Notes under the pieces: generated by a model
Database searches by the model: none
What the model was told of the DNA's origin: nothing
What the model saw: the letters and a program-made list of their open reading frames with translations, nothing else
Part shown: piece after piece, positions 29,406 to 38,747 of the stretch
Layout of the letters: every line of letters starts with the position of its first letter
Numbering within the stretch: the stretch's first letter is position 1
From: Alphaproteobacteria bacterium
GTDB lineage: Bacteria > Pseudomonadota > Alphaproteobacteria > Caulobacterales > Parvularculaceae
DNA: 64,000 bases
Reading direction: 5' to 3'
NCBI GenBank assembly: GCA_016125455.1
Contig: WGLS01000007.1
Coordinates: 62,001-126,000 of the forward strand
Translations under genes and position numbers: made by a program

Positions 29406-32081
29406 ATGATACCCGGACAGGATACGTTGAAGGTAAAGAAAACCCTAACGGCTGGCGACGCGACTTACGAGATTTTCAGCCTGAAGGCGGCGGAAAAGCA
29501 CATTGGCGACATCTCCCGTTTGCCGTTTTCGCTGAAGGTTTTGCTCGAGAACCTGCTGCGTTTCGAAGATGGCCGGTCCGTCGTCGTTGACGACATAAAG
29601 GCGTTTGCGGCGTGGCTGAAGGACGGTCGCGTAGACCGTGAAATCGCCTATCGCCCGGCGCGCGTCCTCATGCAGGACTTCACGGGGGTTCCCGCAGTCG
29701 TTGACCTTGCCGCAATGCGCGACGCCATGAAGTCGCTGGGCCAGGACCCGGAGAAGATAAATCCGCTCGCGCCCGTCGATCTTGTGATCGATCACTCGGT
29801 GATGGTCGATTATTTTGGCGACGCCAATGCATTCGGGATGAATGTGGCGCGCGAGTATGAGCGCAATGGCGAGCGCTATGAGTTCCTGAAATGGGGCCAG
29901 CGGGCATTCGACAATTTCCGCGTGGTGCCGCCCGGCACCGGCATCTGCCACCAGGTGAACCTCGAGTATCTGGCGCAGACGGTGTGGACCGCCGACTACA
30001 ACGGCGCGACCTACGCCTATCCGGACACTCTCGTCGGCACCGACAGCCACACGACAATGGTCAACGGCCTTTCCGTGCTCGGCTGGGGCGTCGGCGGCAT
30101 CGAAGCGGAAGCGGCTATGCTCGGCCAGCCGGTATCGATGCTGATCCCGGAAGTCGTCGGCTTCAAGATGACGGGCAAGCTGCCCGAAGGCGCGACGGCG
30201 ACCGACCTTGTGCTGACGGTCACGCAGATGCTGCGCGCGAGGGGCGTCGTCGGAAAGTTCGTCGAGTTCTATGGACCCGGCCTCGACCATCTCACGCTCG
30301 AAGACCAGGCGACGATCTCGAACATGGCGCCGGAATACGGCGCGACATGCGGCTTTTTCCCGGTCGACGCGGAAACGATCCGTTATCTGAAAGCCACCGG
30401 GCGCAGCCCGGCGCGCGTCGCCCTCGTAGAGGCGTACGCGAAGGAGCAAGGCATGTGGCGCGACTCTTCGACGCCGGATCCGGTGTTTACCGACACCCTG
30501 GAGCTTGATCTCGCGACCGTCGGACCGTCGCTCGCCGGACCGAAGCGGCCGCAGGACCGGGTCGTGCTGAAGGACATGCCGAAGGCTTTTGCGACGGCGC
30601 TCGACAAGGAATACGGCCTCGCCAGCGAAGCCGGCAAGCGCGTTAAGGTCGAGGGCGAAAACTTTGACATCGGCCATGGCGACGTCGCGATTGCAGCGAT
30701 TACGTCGTGCACGAACACATCGAATCCGTCTGTGCTTGTCGCGGCGGGCCTTGTGGCGCGCAACGCGGTCGCGCGAGGCATGAAAGTGAAACCCTGGGTC
30801 AAGACCTCCCTCGCTCCGGGTTCGCAGGTCGTGACCGATTATCTCAACAAGGCCGGCCTGCAGGATGATCTCGACGCCCTTGGCTTCAATCTCGTCGGTT
30901 ATGGCTGCACGACGTGCATTGGCAATTCCGGGCCATTGCCGCCGGCAATCTCGGAGGCCGTCAACAAGAACAATCTTGCCGTCGCGAGCGTGCTGTCCGG
31001 CAACCGCAACTTCGAGGGCCGCGTTTCCGCCGACGTGCGGGCGAACTTTCTCGCCTCGCCGCCGCTCGTCGTCGCCTACGCCATCGCCGGCTCGGTCAAT
31101 ATCAACCTTGCGACCGACCCGATTGGCGAGGACGACAAGGGCGCGAAAGTCTATCTCAAGGACATCTGGCCGTCGAACCACGAGATCGCTGAGATCGTCC
31201 GCGCGAACGTGACGGCGGAAATGTTCGCCAGTCGGTATGCGGATGTCTTCAAGGGCGACAAGGATTGGCGCGGGATCGAAACCTCCGACGCCCAGACCTA
31301 CAACTGGCCAGCCTCAACCTATGTGGCAAACCCGCCCTATTTCACGGGGATGAAGGCCGCGCCGGAACCTCTGAAGCCGATCGCGAACGCGCGCATTCTC
31401 GCGCTGTTCAAGGATTCCATCACGACGGACCACATCTCGCCCGCGGGCTCCATCAAGGCCGAAGGGCCGGCCGGCGAATACCTTCAGGCCCACCAGGTGC
31501 CGATCTCGGAATTCAACTCGTTCGGGTCGCGCCGCGGCAACCATGAAGTGATGATGCGCGGGACGTTCGCAAACATCCGCATCAAGAATCAAATGCTGGA
31601 AGGCGTCGAAGGCGGCTACACGCGGCATATTCCGTCAGGGGAGCAAATGTCGATCTACGACGCCGCCATGAAGTACAAGGCCGACGGAACGCCGCTCATC
31701 GTCATCGCGGGCAAGGAATACGGCACCGGTTCGTCGCGCGACTGGGCCGCGAAAGGCACAATCCTTCTGGGCGTGCGCGCGGTGATCGCCGAGAGCTTCG
31801 AGCGCATCCACCGCTCGAATCTCGTCGGGATGGGCGTTTTGCCGTTGGAGTTGACGGACGGCGATTCATGGTCCTCGCTCGGCCTCAAAGGCGACGAGGA
31901 ACTCACCATTCACGGCGTCGAGGACGTCAGCCCCCGCGCTAACCTGCGCGTCACGATCGAGTACGCCGACGGGACGACCACCGACATCAAGGTCCTTGCA
32001 CGGATCGACACCGCCGACGAGCTCGACTATTATCGGCACGGCGGCATCCTGCACTACGTCATCAGGAAACTGGCGGCGTAG
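29406..32081 (+). CDS. acnA: aconitate hydratase A
   Basis: [130 protein letters not shown]. Confidence 0.97.
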   Translation: MIPGQDTLKVKKTLTAGDATYEIFSLKAAEKHIGDISRLPFSLKVLLENLLRFEDGRSVVVDDIKAFAAWLKDGRVDREIAYRPARVLMQDFTGVPAVVDLAAMRDAMKSLGQDPEKINPLAPVDLVIDHSVMVDYFGDANAFGMNVAREYERNGERYEFLKWGQRAFDNFRVVPPGTGICHQVNLEYLAQTVWTADYNGATYAYPDTLVGTDSHTTMVNGLSVLGWGVGGIEAEAAMLGQPVSMLIPEVVGFKMTGKLPEGATATDLVLTVTQMLRARGVVGKFVEFYGPGLDHLTLEDQATISNMAPEYGATCGFFPVDAETIRYLKATGRSPARVALVEAYAKEQGMWRDSSTPDPVFTDTLELDLATVGPSLAGPKRPQDRVVLKDMPKAFATALDKEYGLASEAGKRVKVEGENFDIGHGDVAIAAITSCTNTSNPSVLVAAGLVARNAVARGMKVKPWVKTSLAPGSQVVTDYLNKAGLQDDLDALGFNLVGYGCTTCIGNSGPLPPAISEAVNKNNLAVASVLSGNRNFEGRVSADVRANFLASPPLVVAYAIAGSVNINLATDPIGEDDKGAKVYLKDIWPSNHEIAEIVRANVTAEMFASRYADVFKGDKDWRGIETSDAQTYNWPASTYVANPPYFTGMKAAPEPLKPIANARILALFKDSITTDHISPAGSIKAEGPAGEYLQAHQVPISEFNSFGSRRGNHEVMMRGTFANIRIKNQMLEGVEGGYTRHIPSGEQMSIYDAAMKYKADGTPLIVIAGKEYGTGSSRDWAAKGTILLGVRAVIAESFERIHRSNLVGMGVLPLELTDGDSWSSLGLKGDEELTIHGVEDVSPRANLRVTIEYADGTTTDIKVLARIDTADELDYYRHGGILHYVIRKLAA

Positions 32082-32306
32082 GGCCGTGACGGCCCAGCGC
32101 CAAATGGAGCTCTTGGGCGCCGATTTGGCTCTTCGGCGTCGCGACCGCTTCGCTTCTTGACGGGGGCGCCTCGCAGATCAGGGCCGGGCGCAATGGAAGG
32201 CGTAAAAATAGTGCCCTCGGGGAATAACCGGCGGATCCATGTGGCGCCTGGCGTTCCACCTCAAAGCACAGTAGTTTTCGTCAGTGTTCGTAATAAGGAG
32301 TTTCGA

Positions 32307-32855
32307 ATGTCCATGCGTAAATTTGGTTTGTTGCTTGTTGCTTCACTGATTGCTTCGCCCGCCGTCGCGCAAAAGGACGAGAAACACGAATTTACCTGGG
32401 AAGGCGCGGCCCATGACGCCGAGTATCGTGCGATTGTCGACGCCACGATCGCTGAAGCCATATCGAGCGGCCTTGTCAAATCGCCGCGGTGCGCATACGA
32501 CGACGACGCCTTTCAACCGAAAGTCTATGACAAGTTCCGCAAGAGGAACAAGTTGGACGCCAATGTGTTACTTTACGCGGCGACATGTGAGTTCGAAGGT
32601 GATCGAATCTGCGAAGTGTCGTCCTTCTCCGGAGAGGAGAAGTGCTATTCCGGCGATGCAACGATAGTCTTTGACCGTATCACATTCAGAAAAGATGGCG
32701 TTTCAGCAACCGCAAAAACAGCGTTTGTCTTCTTTGCTTCCGACCGGGAGCTCAAGTCCATCTCGAACATATTTGGTTACGAATTCAATCTGGCCAAGGC
32801 TGAGGCAGGCTGGCGTGCTATTGACCGGCGCTTCACCGGCATGGCCGACCTCTAG
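32307..32855 (+). CDS. hypothetical secreted protein
   Basis: Signal peptide MSMRKFGLLLVASLIASPAVAQ; AATAAGGAG SD before ATG 32307; no family recognised. Confidence 0.7.
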   Translation: MSMRKFGLLLVASLIASPAVAQKDEKHEFTWEGAAHDAEYRAIVDATIAEAISSGLVKSPRCAYDDDAFQPKVYDKFRKRNKLDANVLLYAATCEFEGDRICEVSSFSGEEKCYSGDATIVFDRITFRKDGVSATAKTAFVFFASDRELKSISNIFGYEFNLAKAEAGWRAIDRRFTGMADL

Positions 32856-32890
32856 CTGGCGTCCCATAAGTCGACGATAGGCGCCTGCCG

Positions 32891-33472
32891 CTATATCCGC
32901 TCGTAAACCACGCGATAGAACTTCGCCCAGGTTTCGCCGCCGTCCACGGATTGGTCGACGAACATTTCGCGCCGATTGCCTGCGACGGGAATGCGCAGGC
33001 GAAAATTCATCTTGCGGCCGTCGCCGAGGGGAAAGCTCGTGTCCGCGCGCAGGTTTGTCACGATGAGTACGCCTTCCTCGATATTGCCTTCATAGATGTC
33101 CATGAGGCCGAACGTGTCGTCGAGGACGGCGAGCCGGTAGACATTCTTGTACTGATCGAATGAGAAATCCGTCTTCAGGGCGAAGCCGTCGCCTTCGAGC
33201 GTCGCTTCGTGGACTTCCGAGAGTACGAGGCCGCGCAGGCCGTTAGCGAAGGACTGGCGATAGACCGTGCGGTTCGTCCATTCGCCTTCCGGCCCCGCCA
33301 TCTCCGAGGTGACGCGCCAGGCGCCGAGCATGCCATCAAGCTGCGCCACGGCTGCGAACGGCGCCCGCGCCGTCTCCGGCATGCCTTCGGGAAAATCAGC
33401 GGCGCCTTCCGCTCTCGCTGCGGCGCATAGGGTCATCGCTGCGAAGCATGCAGCAACCGTCGCTTTTCTCAT
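32891..33472 (-). CDS. hypothetical exported protein (DUF1579-like)
   Basis: Signal peptide MRKATVAACFAAMTLCAAARA; QLDGMLGAWRVTSEMAGPEGEWTNRTVYRQSF... calycin-like beta pattern. Confidence 0.65.
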   Translation of the reverse strand: MRKATVAACFAAMTLCAAARAEGAADFPEGMPETARAPFAAVAQLDGMLGAWRVTSEMAGPEGEWTNRTVYRQSFANGLRGLVLSEVHEATLEGDGFALKTDFSFDQYKNVYRLAVLDDTFGLMDIYEGNIEEGVLIVTNLRADTSFPLGDGRKMNFRLRIPVAGNRREMFVDQSVDGGETWAKFYRVVYERI

Positions 33473-33611
33473 GGATCAGGATCCCGGATTTCCAATGCAC
33501 GCGGAACCTTGGGGTGGCGGCGCGGCGACCGCGAGGGTCGTTGCGGCCGGCCGACCGCTTTTCGGGACGGAACGATCCGCGACGGTCAGGGCAGGTCCGC
33601 AACCTTGGAGA

Positions 33612-33641
33612 CAAGAAAGGCCGCCCGTCGCCCGGGCGGCC
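33612..33641 (-). terminator. rho-independent terminator of the acyl-CoA dehydrogenase gene
   Basis: Perfect 9-bp stem GGCCGCCCG-TCGCC-CGGGCGGCC (33619-33641); on the minus strand followed by TTTCTTG; located 34 bp past the stop at 33675. Confidence 0.75.
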
Positions 33642-33674
33642 AGGCTGCCATATGCGTTCCGGCGAAGCGACGCG

Positions 33675-35477
33675 TCAACTCGCCATGAACGCCTCGGCTT
33701 TCATCGCCATCAACGGCTCGGCGCCCGACTTCAGTTTCAGGAGCGAGGACTTCGCGTCCGGCAATATGCGTTCGAGGAAGATCCGTCCTGTGATCAGTTT
33801 GTTCTCGAAGAACGATTTGTCGCCGCCCTCGCCGCGAGCGGCGATCGCCGCCCTGGCGAGCTGCGCCCAGCCATGGGCAAGGCAGGTGAGCGAAAACAGG
33901 GTCAGATAGTCCACCGACGACGCGCCGGCATTGTCCGGGTTGGCGAAGGCGTTCTGCATCAGCCACTGCGTTGCATCGACAAGGTCGGCCTTGGCGGAGA
34001 CAAGGCCGTCAATATAAGGCTTCAGCTCCGCGTCGGCGCCGGCGTGATCTGCGATGAACTCGTCGAGTTCGCCGAAGTAGGCCTGGATCGCGCGCCCGCC
34101 CTCGCGAGGCAGCTTGCGGCCGACAAGGTCGAGGGCCTGGATGCCGTTGGCGCCTTCATAGATCATCGCGATACGCGCATCACGGACGAACTGCTCCATG
34201 CCCCATTCCTGGGTATAGCCGGAACCGCCGAGCACCTGCAGCGCCGTCGACGCGTGCCAGAAACCACGATCCGTGAGATACGCCTTCAGCGCCGGCGTCA
34301 TCAGTCCGAGAATATCGTCCGCCTTGCGACGGGTTTCGTCGTCTTCGGACTTCGCATGCAGGTCCGCCTGCAGCGCCGCCCAGAGCATCCAGGCGCGCCC
34401 GCCCTCGATCGTCGCGCGCTGCTCCAGCAGCATTCGCCTTACGTCCGGATGGACGATGATCGGGTCGGCTGGCTTTTCCGGCGCTTTCGTTCCTGTCAGC
34501 GACCGGCCCTGCAGTCGCTCGTTCGCGTACGTTGCGGCGTTCTGGTACGATACTTCGGAGATCGCAAGCCCCTGCACAGCGACGCCGAGGCGCGCTTCAT
34601 TCATCATCACGAACATGGCGTTGAGCCCGCGGTTCTCCTCGCCGACGAGCCAGCCCGTCGCCTCGTCATAGTTCATGACGCAAGTGGCGTTGCCGTGAAT
34701 GCCCATTTTCTCTTCGAGGCCGCCGCACTGAACCGCATTTCGCTCCCCAAGCGATCCGTCATCCCCGACGAAGTATTTCGGCACGACAAAAAGCGAAATG
34801 CCCTTCACGCCCTCTGGCGCGCCTTCGATCCGGGCAAGGACGAGGTGGATGATGTTTTCGACGAGGTCATGCTCGCCAGCCGAAATCCATATCTTCTGCC
34901 CACTGATTTTATAGGAGCCGTCGCCCTGGGGCGCGGCCTTGGCGCGCAACAGTCCAAGGTCGGTGCCGCAATGCGGCTCGGTGAGGTTCATCGTGCCGCC
35001 CCACTCGCCGGAGATCATTTTCGGCAGGTACCGGCGCTTCAGTTCTTCCGAGCCGTGGGCGTGCAGCGCGTTCGCCGCGCCGGCGGCAAGGCCCGGGTAC
35101 ATCCCGAACGCCATGTTGGCGCCCGAGATCATCTCGTTCAGCGCCATCGCAATGACGAATGGCAGGCCCTGGCCGCCATAATCTGGGTCAAACGCGATGC
35201 CGTTCCACCCGCCTTCGCGGAACTGATTGTAGGCGTCCTTGAACCCCGTCGGCGTCGTCACCGAGCCATCGTCGTGACGCTTGCAACCCTCGCGGTCGCC
35301 GACCTTGTTCAGCGGATGCAGCACCTCGGACGCGAGCTTGCCGCCTTCCTCCAGGATCGCCTCAATGGTTTCGGCGGTCGCATCAGCGAATCCCGGTAGG
35401 TTCGAATATTTATGGATATTCAGCACGTCGTTAATCACGAACGACATGTCTTTGACTGGCGGGGTGTAGGTGGTCAT
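33675..35477 (-). CDS. acyl-CoA dehydrogenase (with C-terminal extension domain)
   Basis: MTTYTPPVKDMSFVINDVLNIHKYSNLPGFADA...GGTMNLTEPHCGTDLGLLRAKA...YKISGQKIWISAGEHDL...LQVLGGSGYTQEWGMEQFVRDARIAMIYEGANGIQALDLVGRKL. Confidence 0.94.
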   Translation of the reverse strand: MTTYTPPVKDMSFVINDVLNIHKYSNLPGFADATAETIEAILEEGGKLASEVLHPLNKVGDREGCKRHDDGSVTTPTGFKDAYNQFREGGWNGIAFDPDYGGQGLPFVIAMALNEMISGANMAFGMYPGLAAGAANALHAHGSEELKRRYLPKMISGEWGGTMNLTEPHCGTDLGLLRAKAAPQGDGSYKISGQKIWISAGEHDLVENIIHLVLARIEGAPEGVKGISLFVVPKYFVGDDGSLGERNAVQCGGLEEKMGIHGNATCVMNYDEATGWLVGEENRGLNAMFVMMNEARLGVAVQGLAISEVSYQNAATYANERLQGRSLTGTKAPEKPADPIIVHPDVRRMLLEQRATIEGGRAWMLWAALQADLHAKSEDDETRRKADDILGLMTPALKAYLTDRGFWHASTALQVLGGSGYTQEWGMEQFVRDARIAMIYEGANGIQALDLVGRKLPREGGRAIQAYFGELDEFIADHAGADAELKPYIDGLVSAKADLVDATQWLMQNAFANPDNAGASSVDYLTLFSLTCLAHGWAQLARAAIAARGEGGDKSFFENKLITGRIFLERILPDAKSSLLKLKSGAEPLMAMKAEAFMAS

Positions 35478-35744
35478 TTTCCTCTCCGACATTGGCCGTC
35501 AGGCGCGCCAGCATTACGCGGCCCGCGTTTCTGAATCGCCAAGCCCGCCCGTGCCCCGGTCATTTTTGCCTGCCGGAGCGGACGGCCCGACGATGTTGAC
35601 AACATTTTAGGGCAACCGCCCTAAACAATCAATTGACCCTGCGCGCCGACGTCGAAGGACCGGTCGCCGGCGGAGGTCGCTCGCGGCGCCCTGAGGTATT
35701 TCCACAACACAAGTCATAAGGGTTTGCGCCGGGCGCGAACCAGC

Positions 35745-35759
35745 TTAACCGCGAATTAA
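35745..35759. promoter_or_regulatory. CtrA-type binding site TTAA-N7-TTAA
   Basis: TTAACCGCGAATTAA, an exact match to the alphaproteobacterial CtrA consensus TTAA(N7)TTAA, 51 bp upstream of the PodJ-like start codon. Confidence 0.65.
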
Positions 35760-35809
35760 CGGTTTCTGCCCTGCTTTAGCGATCGAACGCTCCAGACGTC
35801 GAATTCGCT

Positions 35810-38740
35810 ATGGGCGACGCCAAAGACAAGTCGGTGGCCGCGCACATGAAATCGACAGCGCCTTGGAGCGTTAAGGGGATCGAACGCGACGCGCGTGAAA
35901 CGGCGAAAGACGCCGCGCGCCGCGAAGGCATGACGCTCGGCGAGTGGCTCAACAAGGTCATCTATATCGCCGGCGATGGAGAAACGGGCTTGAGCGCACT
36001 TTCATCCGACGCGGCAAATGATAGCCCGAGGTTGGGCGAACTGAAACAGTTGATGGTGCGCCTCAGCGAGCACGTCTCCGGCGCCGAACAGAACAACTCG
36101 GCCCAGATCGACGAACTGACGCGCAAGGTCGGCAGCGTTCTCGAAAGGGTCCAGCGCGTCGAGCAAGGCGGCAATCGCAACCAGCGGATCGAGCAAGCGC
36201 TGATCAGGCTCGCGGAGGCGGACCAGGCGCGGGCCCGCTCCGTTAAGGCGCTTGAGACTGCGGTCACGCATATTGCGACCCAGTTCAACCGCGCGCAGAA
36301 GCAGGCCGGCGAACGGTTCACGGCCGTGGATGGGCGCTTCAATGACATGTTCGCGCGTCTAGACGGCGTCGCGCCCGCTCTTTTGAGTGAAGACGCCGCC
36401 GAGGTTGGCAGGACAGTCGCGGATCTGTCGGAACGACTTGCCCGGGCCGAAGCGATGTTCGAACGGTCCGGCGCGCCAGCGGGCGAGGCATCCGCAGAAT
36501 TCGTCGAGAGCGTCGAGTCGCGCTTCCGGATCCTGGGCGACGAAATCAAACGAACCGGCGACCGCACCCGAGGCGTCGAGAAGTCAATATCGGACCTATC
36601 CACCAAGATCGAGGACGCTGAAAAACGCAGCGCAGTCGCCGTTGAACGGCTCGCCGAGACGATCAACGTCCTTCGTGAGGACTTGCTCGGCCGCGGCGCT
36701 GACCGGAACGGTCTGGAGTCCCATCTTACCGCCCTCGCCCGGACAACTGAAGAACGCATCGGCGCGCTGCAGGCGTCCTTCAAGGAGCTTGCGGACCGTT
36801 TGCAGGCTGGCGACTTCGAGAGAGCGGCGGATCTGGCGGCGTCGACGTCACGCGAAGCAGTCCTCGTCGCGGATGATGAAGATGAATTTGGCGACGACGA
36901 ACTCGCCGAGGACGGGCTGTCCGACGAGCTTGATGAGTTCGCCGATCCGTTCGCGGACGATAATGCCGAAGACCAGTTCGGCGCCTCCGCCGCAAACGCC
37001 GGGCATCAAGACGGCGGATCTCGGGACGAGACAGCTGACGCCGCAGCCCCAACGGGGCGGGGCGATCGTGGGTCGTCAGGCATGGCGGCGCTCATCGAAC
37101 GCGCCCGGTCGACAACGAATCAGACGACGAGCCCGGTCTCGAAGACCGCCGGCGCACCTGCGAGCGAGACTGCAGAGGATGACGGTGACGACGATATCGA
37201 CGACATCATGGCGGAACTCGACGCGCTCGGATTTGGCGCGGGCGATCGCGACGACGACGAGGCCGAGGCCGAGGACGACCTAACGGCCTTTGGCGGCGTT
37301 ATGGCGAGCGATGACGAAGAGATCGGGGGCAATTCGCGGTTTGACGCCGATCTTGACGACGATGACGAGGGTGAAGGCGGCGGCGATCCGCTCGATGAAC
37401 TAGCGGACGACGAAGCGGCGTACGAAAACCGTGCTGACGTGGCCAGCCCGGACGAGAGCGCGGCGGACGACGATGGCGACGACGGCATGTTCGATCGCGA
37501 ACTCGCCGCTGCCCGGTCGACCGCGGCCGTGCGGTCAGATGAGGAAACAACCGCCGACGGACCTGGCGCAATCGAAACCGCAGTCGCGAAAGCCAAGTCG
37601 AAGCGGCGCCTGACGCCTCGCCAACGCGCGATCCTGCAGGCCAAGATCCGACGCAAGCGACTGGCAGAGGCGCGTGCGCGCCGTGGCCTTGACGCAAATG
37701 GCGACGATTCCGGCGGCGCTGACGTAGCGGCCGCCTTCTCCCCGGACAATCAGTCCGGGTATGGTCAATCGGAATCTGACGCCGCCGCTATTCGGCGCAC
37801 TACACGCGCGGCGCACGGCGATGCCTCGAAGCCATCGGTCTTCGAACGGATTAAAGGCGCGCTTGGACTCGCCGGCGACGCAAAGGCCGACTCCGACGAA
37901 GCGCATTCCGTCGACGAACCAACCAGATCGCGCAGCGGGCTTGCGTCGAAGCCCGTAACGGCGGCTCTCGGTATTGGCGTTGTACTGACCGGGGCGGCAT
38001 TCGCGTTCCTCTTGCGCGATGGCGCAATTGCGCCGCAACGCAACGCCAGCCTTATCCTGCCGGGACCGGCATCGAATGACGCGGCGCGAGCCGCCGCGCC
38101 CGCCGCGCAAGCTGCGGAACGCGCGCAGAACGCGAGCTTTGAAGCGCCGGCGGCGATGGAGCCTCGGGAACTTTTCGCGAAGGGCATCGAGGAATACGCC
38201 GCCGCGACAGGCGATCGAGATCGCAAGGAAGCGATCGCGATGATCCGGAAGGCCGCGGCGCTTGGCCATCCGCCGGCCCAGCTTCAACTCGGCGAAATGC
38301 TGAAGATTGGGCAGGACGTTGATCGGAATTTTGACGAAGCGCGCGCCTGGTATCGACGCGCCGCAAACGGCGGACACGTCCTTGCTATGCACAGGCTTGG
38401 CGTCATGGCCGCACGCGGCGAAGGCGGCCCCGTCGACGTCGCGGAATCGATTGACTGGTTCGAGAAGGCGTCGAATTACGGGCTCGTCAATTCGATGTAC
38501 AACCTCGGCGCGACCTACCACCCGACAGGCGAGGAAGACGCAAGCGGCATACAGGACGCCGCCAAGGCCTACTACTGGTATATGCTCGCGGCGAAGAACG
38601 GCGACGATCAGGCGGCCAACCTAGCGGACGGCGTTGCCGATCTGGTGCCGGCGGAAGAGCGCTCCGACATTGATGCGCGCGTCGCCGCCTGGACTGCTGC
38701 GCCTCGGGACCCGGCCGCCAACGAACGCTTCGGGGCCTGA
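35810..38740 (+). CDS. podJ: PodJ-like polar localization protein (coiled coil, acidic linker, TM, SEL1 repeats)
   Basis: N-terminal SAPWSVKGIERDARETAKDAARREGMTLGEWLNKVI motif, coiled-coil, very acidic linker, TM (VTAALGIGVVLTGAAFAFLL), C-terminal SEL1 repeats (GHPPAQLQLGEMLKIGQDVDRNFDEARAWYRRAANGGHVLAMHRLGVM...). Confidence 0.85.
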   Translation: MGDAKDKSVAAHMKSTAPWSVKGIERDARETAKDAARREGMTLGEWLNKVIYIAGDGETGLSALSSDAANDSPRLGELKQLMVRLSEHVSGAEQNNSAQIDELTRKVGSVLERVQRVEQGGNRNQRIEQALIRLAEADQARARSVKALETAVTHIATQFNRAQKQAGERFTAVDGRFNDMFARLDGVAPALLSEDAAEVGRTVADLSERLARAEAMFERSGAPAGEASAEFVESVESRFRILGDEIKRTGDRTRGVEKSISDLSTKIEDAEKRSAVAVERLAETINVLREDLLGRGADRNGLESHLTALARTTEERIGALQASFKELADRLQAGDFERAADLAASTSREAVLVADDEDEFGDDELAEDGLSDELDEFADPFADDNAEDQFGASAANAGHQDGGSRDETADAAAPTGRGDRGSSGMAALIERARSTTNQTTSPVSKTAGAPASETAEDDGDDDIDDIMAELDALGFGAGDRDDDEAEAEDDLTAFGGVMASDDEEIGGNSRFDADLDDDDEGEGGGDPLDELADDEAAYENRADVASPDESAADDDGDDGMFDRELAAARSTAAVRSDEETTADGPGAIETAVAKAKSKRRLTPRQRAILQAKIRRKRLAEARARRGLDANGDDSGGADVAAAFSPDNQSGYGQSESDAAAIRRTTRAAHGDASKPSVFERIKGALGLAGDAKADSDEAHSVDEPTRSRSGLASKPVTAALGIGVVLTGAAFAFLLRDGAIAPQRNASLILPGPASNDAARAAAPAAQAAERAQNASFEAPAAMEPRELFAKGIEEYAAATGDRDRKEAIAMIRKAAALGHPPAQLQLGEMLKIGQDVDRNFDEARAWYRRAANGGHVLAMHRLGVMAARGEGGPVDVAESIDWFEKASNYGLVNSMYNLGATYHPTGEEDASGIQDAAKAYYWYMLAAKNGDDQAANLADGVADLVPAEERSDIDARVAAWTAAPRDPAANERFGA

Positions 38741-38747
38741 CGATCCG

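Noticed and set aside
29445-31181. 578-aa minus-strand ORF
   Set aside because: Antisense to acnA; no recognisable motifs, Arg/Asp/His-rich spurious frame.
32081-32095. GGGCCG-TGA-CGGCCC hairpin after acnA
   Set aside because: Perfect 6-bp stem at the stop codon but no U-tract follows, so a terminator call is not supported.
33267-35399. 710-aa plus-strand ORF
   Set aside because: Entirely antisense to a clearly recognisable acyl-CoA dehydrogenase; Arg/His/Ala-rich composition typical of antisense frames in high-GC DNA.
36387-37283. 298-aa ORF in an alternate frame of podJ
   Set aside because: Overprints the PodJ coding frame; Arg/Pro/Thr-rich shadow of the GAC/GAG-rich acidic region.
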